Assembly: GCA_902772605.1 (NCBI GenBank)
Contig: CACYBG010000110.1
Location: 1 to 6,542, forward strand
Source: an uncultured Spirochaetaceae bacterium
GTDB taxonomy: Bacteria > Spirochaetota > Spirochaetia > Treponematales > Treponemataceae
Length of the DNA: 6,542 bases
Direction of reading: 5' to 3'
Shown in pieces: positions 5,648-6,542 of the stretch (position 1 is its first letter; every line of letters begins with the position of its first letter). Below the pieces are notes generated by a model. The model did no database searches. It saw nothing but the letters and a program-made list of their open reading frames with translations, and had not been told where the DNA came from. The translations under genes were made by a program, and so were the position numbers.

Positions 5648-5664
5648 GGACCGTCGATTGGTCC
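5648..5664 (+). other. Small hairpin in the dusB-5749 gap
   Basis: GGACC (5648-5652) and GGTCC (5660-5664) form a perfect 5-bp stem with a 7-base loop, 36 bp after the dusB stop. No T tract follows, so it does not look like a terminator. It may be chance. Confidence 0.25.
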
Positions 5665-5708
5665 GACATCAGGGTGTTTCCGATTTGGGGATTCCCGGTA
5701 AAGATTTT

Positions 5709-5731
5709 CCTCTAAAATCAGGTTTTAGGGG
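5709..5731 (+). other. Nine-bp hairpin just upstream of the 5749 gene's ribosome binding site
   Basis: CCTCTAAAA (5709-5717) pairs with TTTTAGGGG (5723-5731) around TCAGG, with one G-U pair. There is no T run after it on the plus strand, so termination is unlikely. It ends five bases before AAGGG (5737-5741), the ribosome binding site of the next gene, and could influence its translation. No convincing promoter was found in the gap between dusB and that gene, so read-through from dusB is possible. Confidence 0.35.
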
Positions 5732-5748
5732 CCATTAAGGGTAAAATT

Positions 5749-6542
5749 ATGTCATTACTAAAAAACATTTCAGATTTTTTTCAGTCTATCTTCATGGCTT
5801 CGTCTCCGGAGGTAAAGCAGAGGCAGGCTCTTAAAAAGCTTGTGTCCGACCTGAAGAATACGGATCCTCAGATTTACAAGGAGGGGTCCATACTTCCGGC
5901 TTTTGCAGATGCCCTCCGCATGATGTTTGAAAATACAAAGCCCATTCTGGACATCCTGTCCGATACAATCTGTACGACGGATCTGGAAAGGAACCATCGT
6001 TTTACTGAACAGCTCCTTTTGACCGGTTTTCCGGAAGAAATCCAGGAGATACTTCTGTCCCTGTCATACGAAAAGCGCAAGGAAAGGGCAAGGGAGGCGG
6101 ACTCTCTTTCAAGGTTCTTTGAATCGGAGCACCGTCAGCTTGAAAAGGCCATAAAATTCCTGAACACGCCCGAATTCTCCAAGATTGATGCGGTCCTGGA
6201 CAACATCAAGCAGCTCTACGACATCTGTAAATTCCCGTACATCACTGCGCTCAGGATTTTCGACCACGACTATGTTTCTGGCGGAGTCCCGAATTTTCAG
6301 CCTGCACCTATGGAACTCATGGAGAGTCAGCTTGAGGAACTTTATTACGTCACCGTCGGAATGACCATTTCAAAATCATCATGCAATGCAATCTGTGCAC
6401 TCCAGCAGCTCAGGACCAACACTCCCGTAAGCGAGGAATATTCTGCAAAGATTGCCGGTCACCTCAAGAAGATTCAGTCCGCCGTGCATCAGGTGTTTTC
6501 GGGGCACAACCTCAAGAGCCTCATACAGCTGTCCAAAAAGGA
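5749..6542 (+). CDS. Uncharacterised, probably spirochaete-specific protein (3' end outside window)
   Basis: The frame is open from ATG 5749 to the window edge: 264 full codons and no stop, so the C-terminus is missing. The start is supported by AAGGG (5737-5741), seven bases ahead. I do not recognise a characterised family. It recalls uncharacterised treponemal proteins of the DUF5312 type, but that is from memory and unverified. The sequence is almost wholly alpha-helical in character, with charged amphipathic stretches (for example 107-137 and 187-200), no signal peptide, no clear transmembrane segment and no catalytic motif. The first 16 residues (MSLLKNISDFFQSIFM) form a short amphipathic helix that could touch a membrane. 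Cysteines are sparse (C75, C160, C212, C216). A soluble helical scaffold or adaptor is a reasonable picture, but no function can be assigned. It may be co-transcribed with tatD-dusB. Confidence 0.85.
   Translation, partial: MSLLKNISDFFQSIFMASSPEVKQRQALKKLVSDLKNTDPQIYKEGSILPAFADALRMMFENTKPILDILSDTICTTDLERNHRFTEQLLLTGFPEEIQEILLSLSYEKRKERAREADSLSRFFESEHRQLEKAIKFLNTPEFSKIDAVLDNIKQLYDICKFPYITALRIFDHDYVSGGVPNFQPAPMELMESQLEELYYVTVGMTISKSSCNAICALQQLRTNTPVSEEYSAKIAGHLKKIQSAVHQVFSGHNLKSLIQLSKK

Overview
The window looks like chromosomal core sequence from a spirochaete, most likely a Treponema of moderate G+C. The assignment rests on gene content and style: a transmembrane LytM/M23 peptidase next to a bactofilin and a YaaR-RicT pair, a last gene that resembles only uncharacterised spirochaete proteins, and Shine-Dalgarno starts with sigma70-type promoters. 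No database search was possible, so the genus is an inference. There is no sign of a prophage, transposon, CRISPR array, tRNA or rRNA.

Layout. Two gene groups are transcribed away from each other out of a gene-free region of about 700 bp (roughly 3041-3743). To the left, on the minus strand, is a tight four-gene operon: M23 peptidase (start 3040), bactofilin (2020-1508), YaaR/DUF327 protein (1507-977) and RicT/PSP1 protein (927 to beyond position 1). The first three genes abut with no spacer at all (TAG|ATG and TAA|ATG), which implies translational coupling. A strong extended -10 promoter at 3069-3098 sits just upstream and argues for a GTG start of the peptidase at 3040. To the right, on the plus strand, are a TatD-family hydrolase (3744-4589), a DusB-type tRNA-dihydrouridine synthase (4593-5612, 3 bp after tatD) and, 136 bp further on, the first 264 codons of an uncharacterised protein (5749 to beyond 6542).

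How the genes may work together. The peptidase-bactofilin pair fits a role in cell shape: bactofilins polymerise at the inner membrane and, in other bacteria, position M23 peptidoglycan hydrolases. RicT, in Bacillus, is part of a complex acting with RNase Y on mRNA maturation, and yaaR lies close to yaaT/ricT there too. The right-hand genes are housekeeping (a TatD nuclease-like metal hydrolase and tRNA modification).

The least ordinary part is the intergenic region. It holds back-to-back promoters, a 7-bp dyad midway between them, and a plus-strand promoter at 3210-3238 lying about 500 nt ahead of tatD. The presumed leader contains several hairpins, a long-range complementary pair, six runs of six or more T, and at least two intrinsic-terminator-like structures, the last touching the tatD ribosome binding site. 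This could be an independent small RNA, an attenuated leader, or both; no known RNA family was recognised. The TatD protein also departs from its family at conserved positions (Glu for the Asp of the ET-D-SP motif, GVSPS for GIHPH, and an insertion of about 18 residues).
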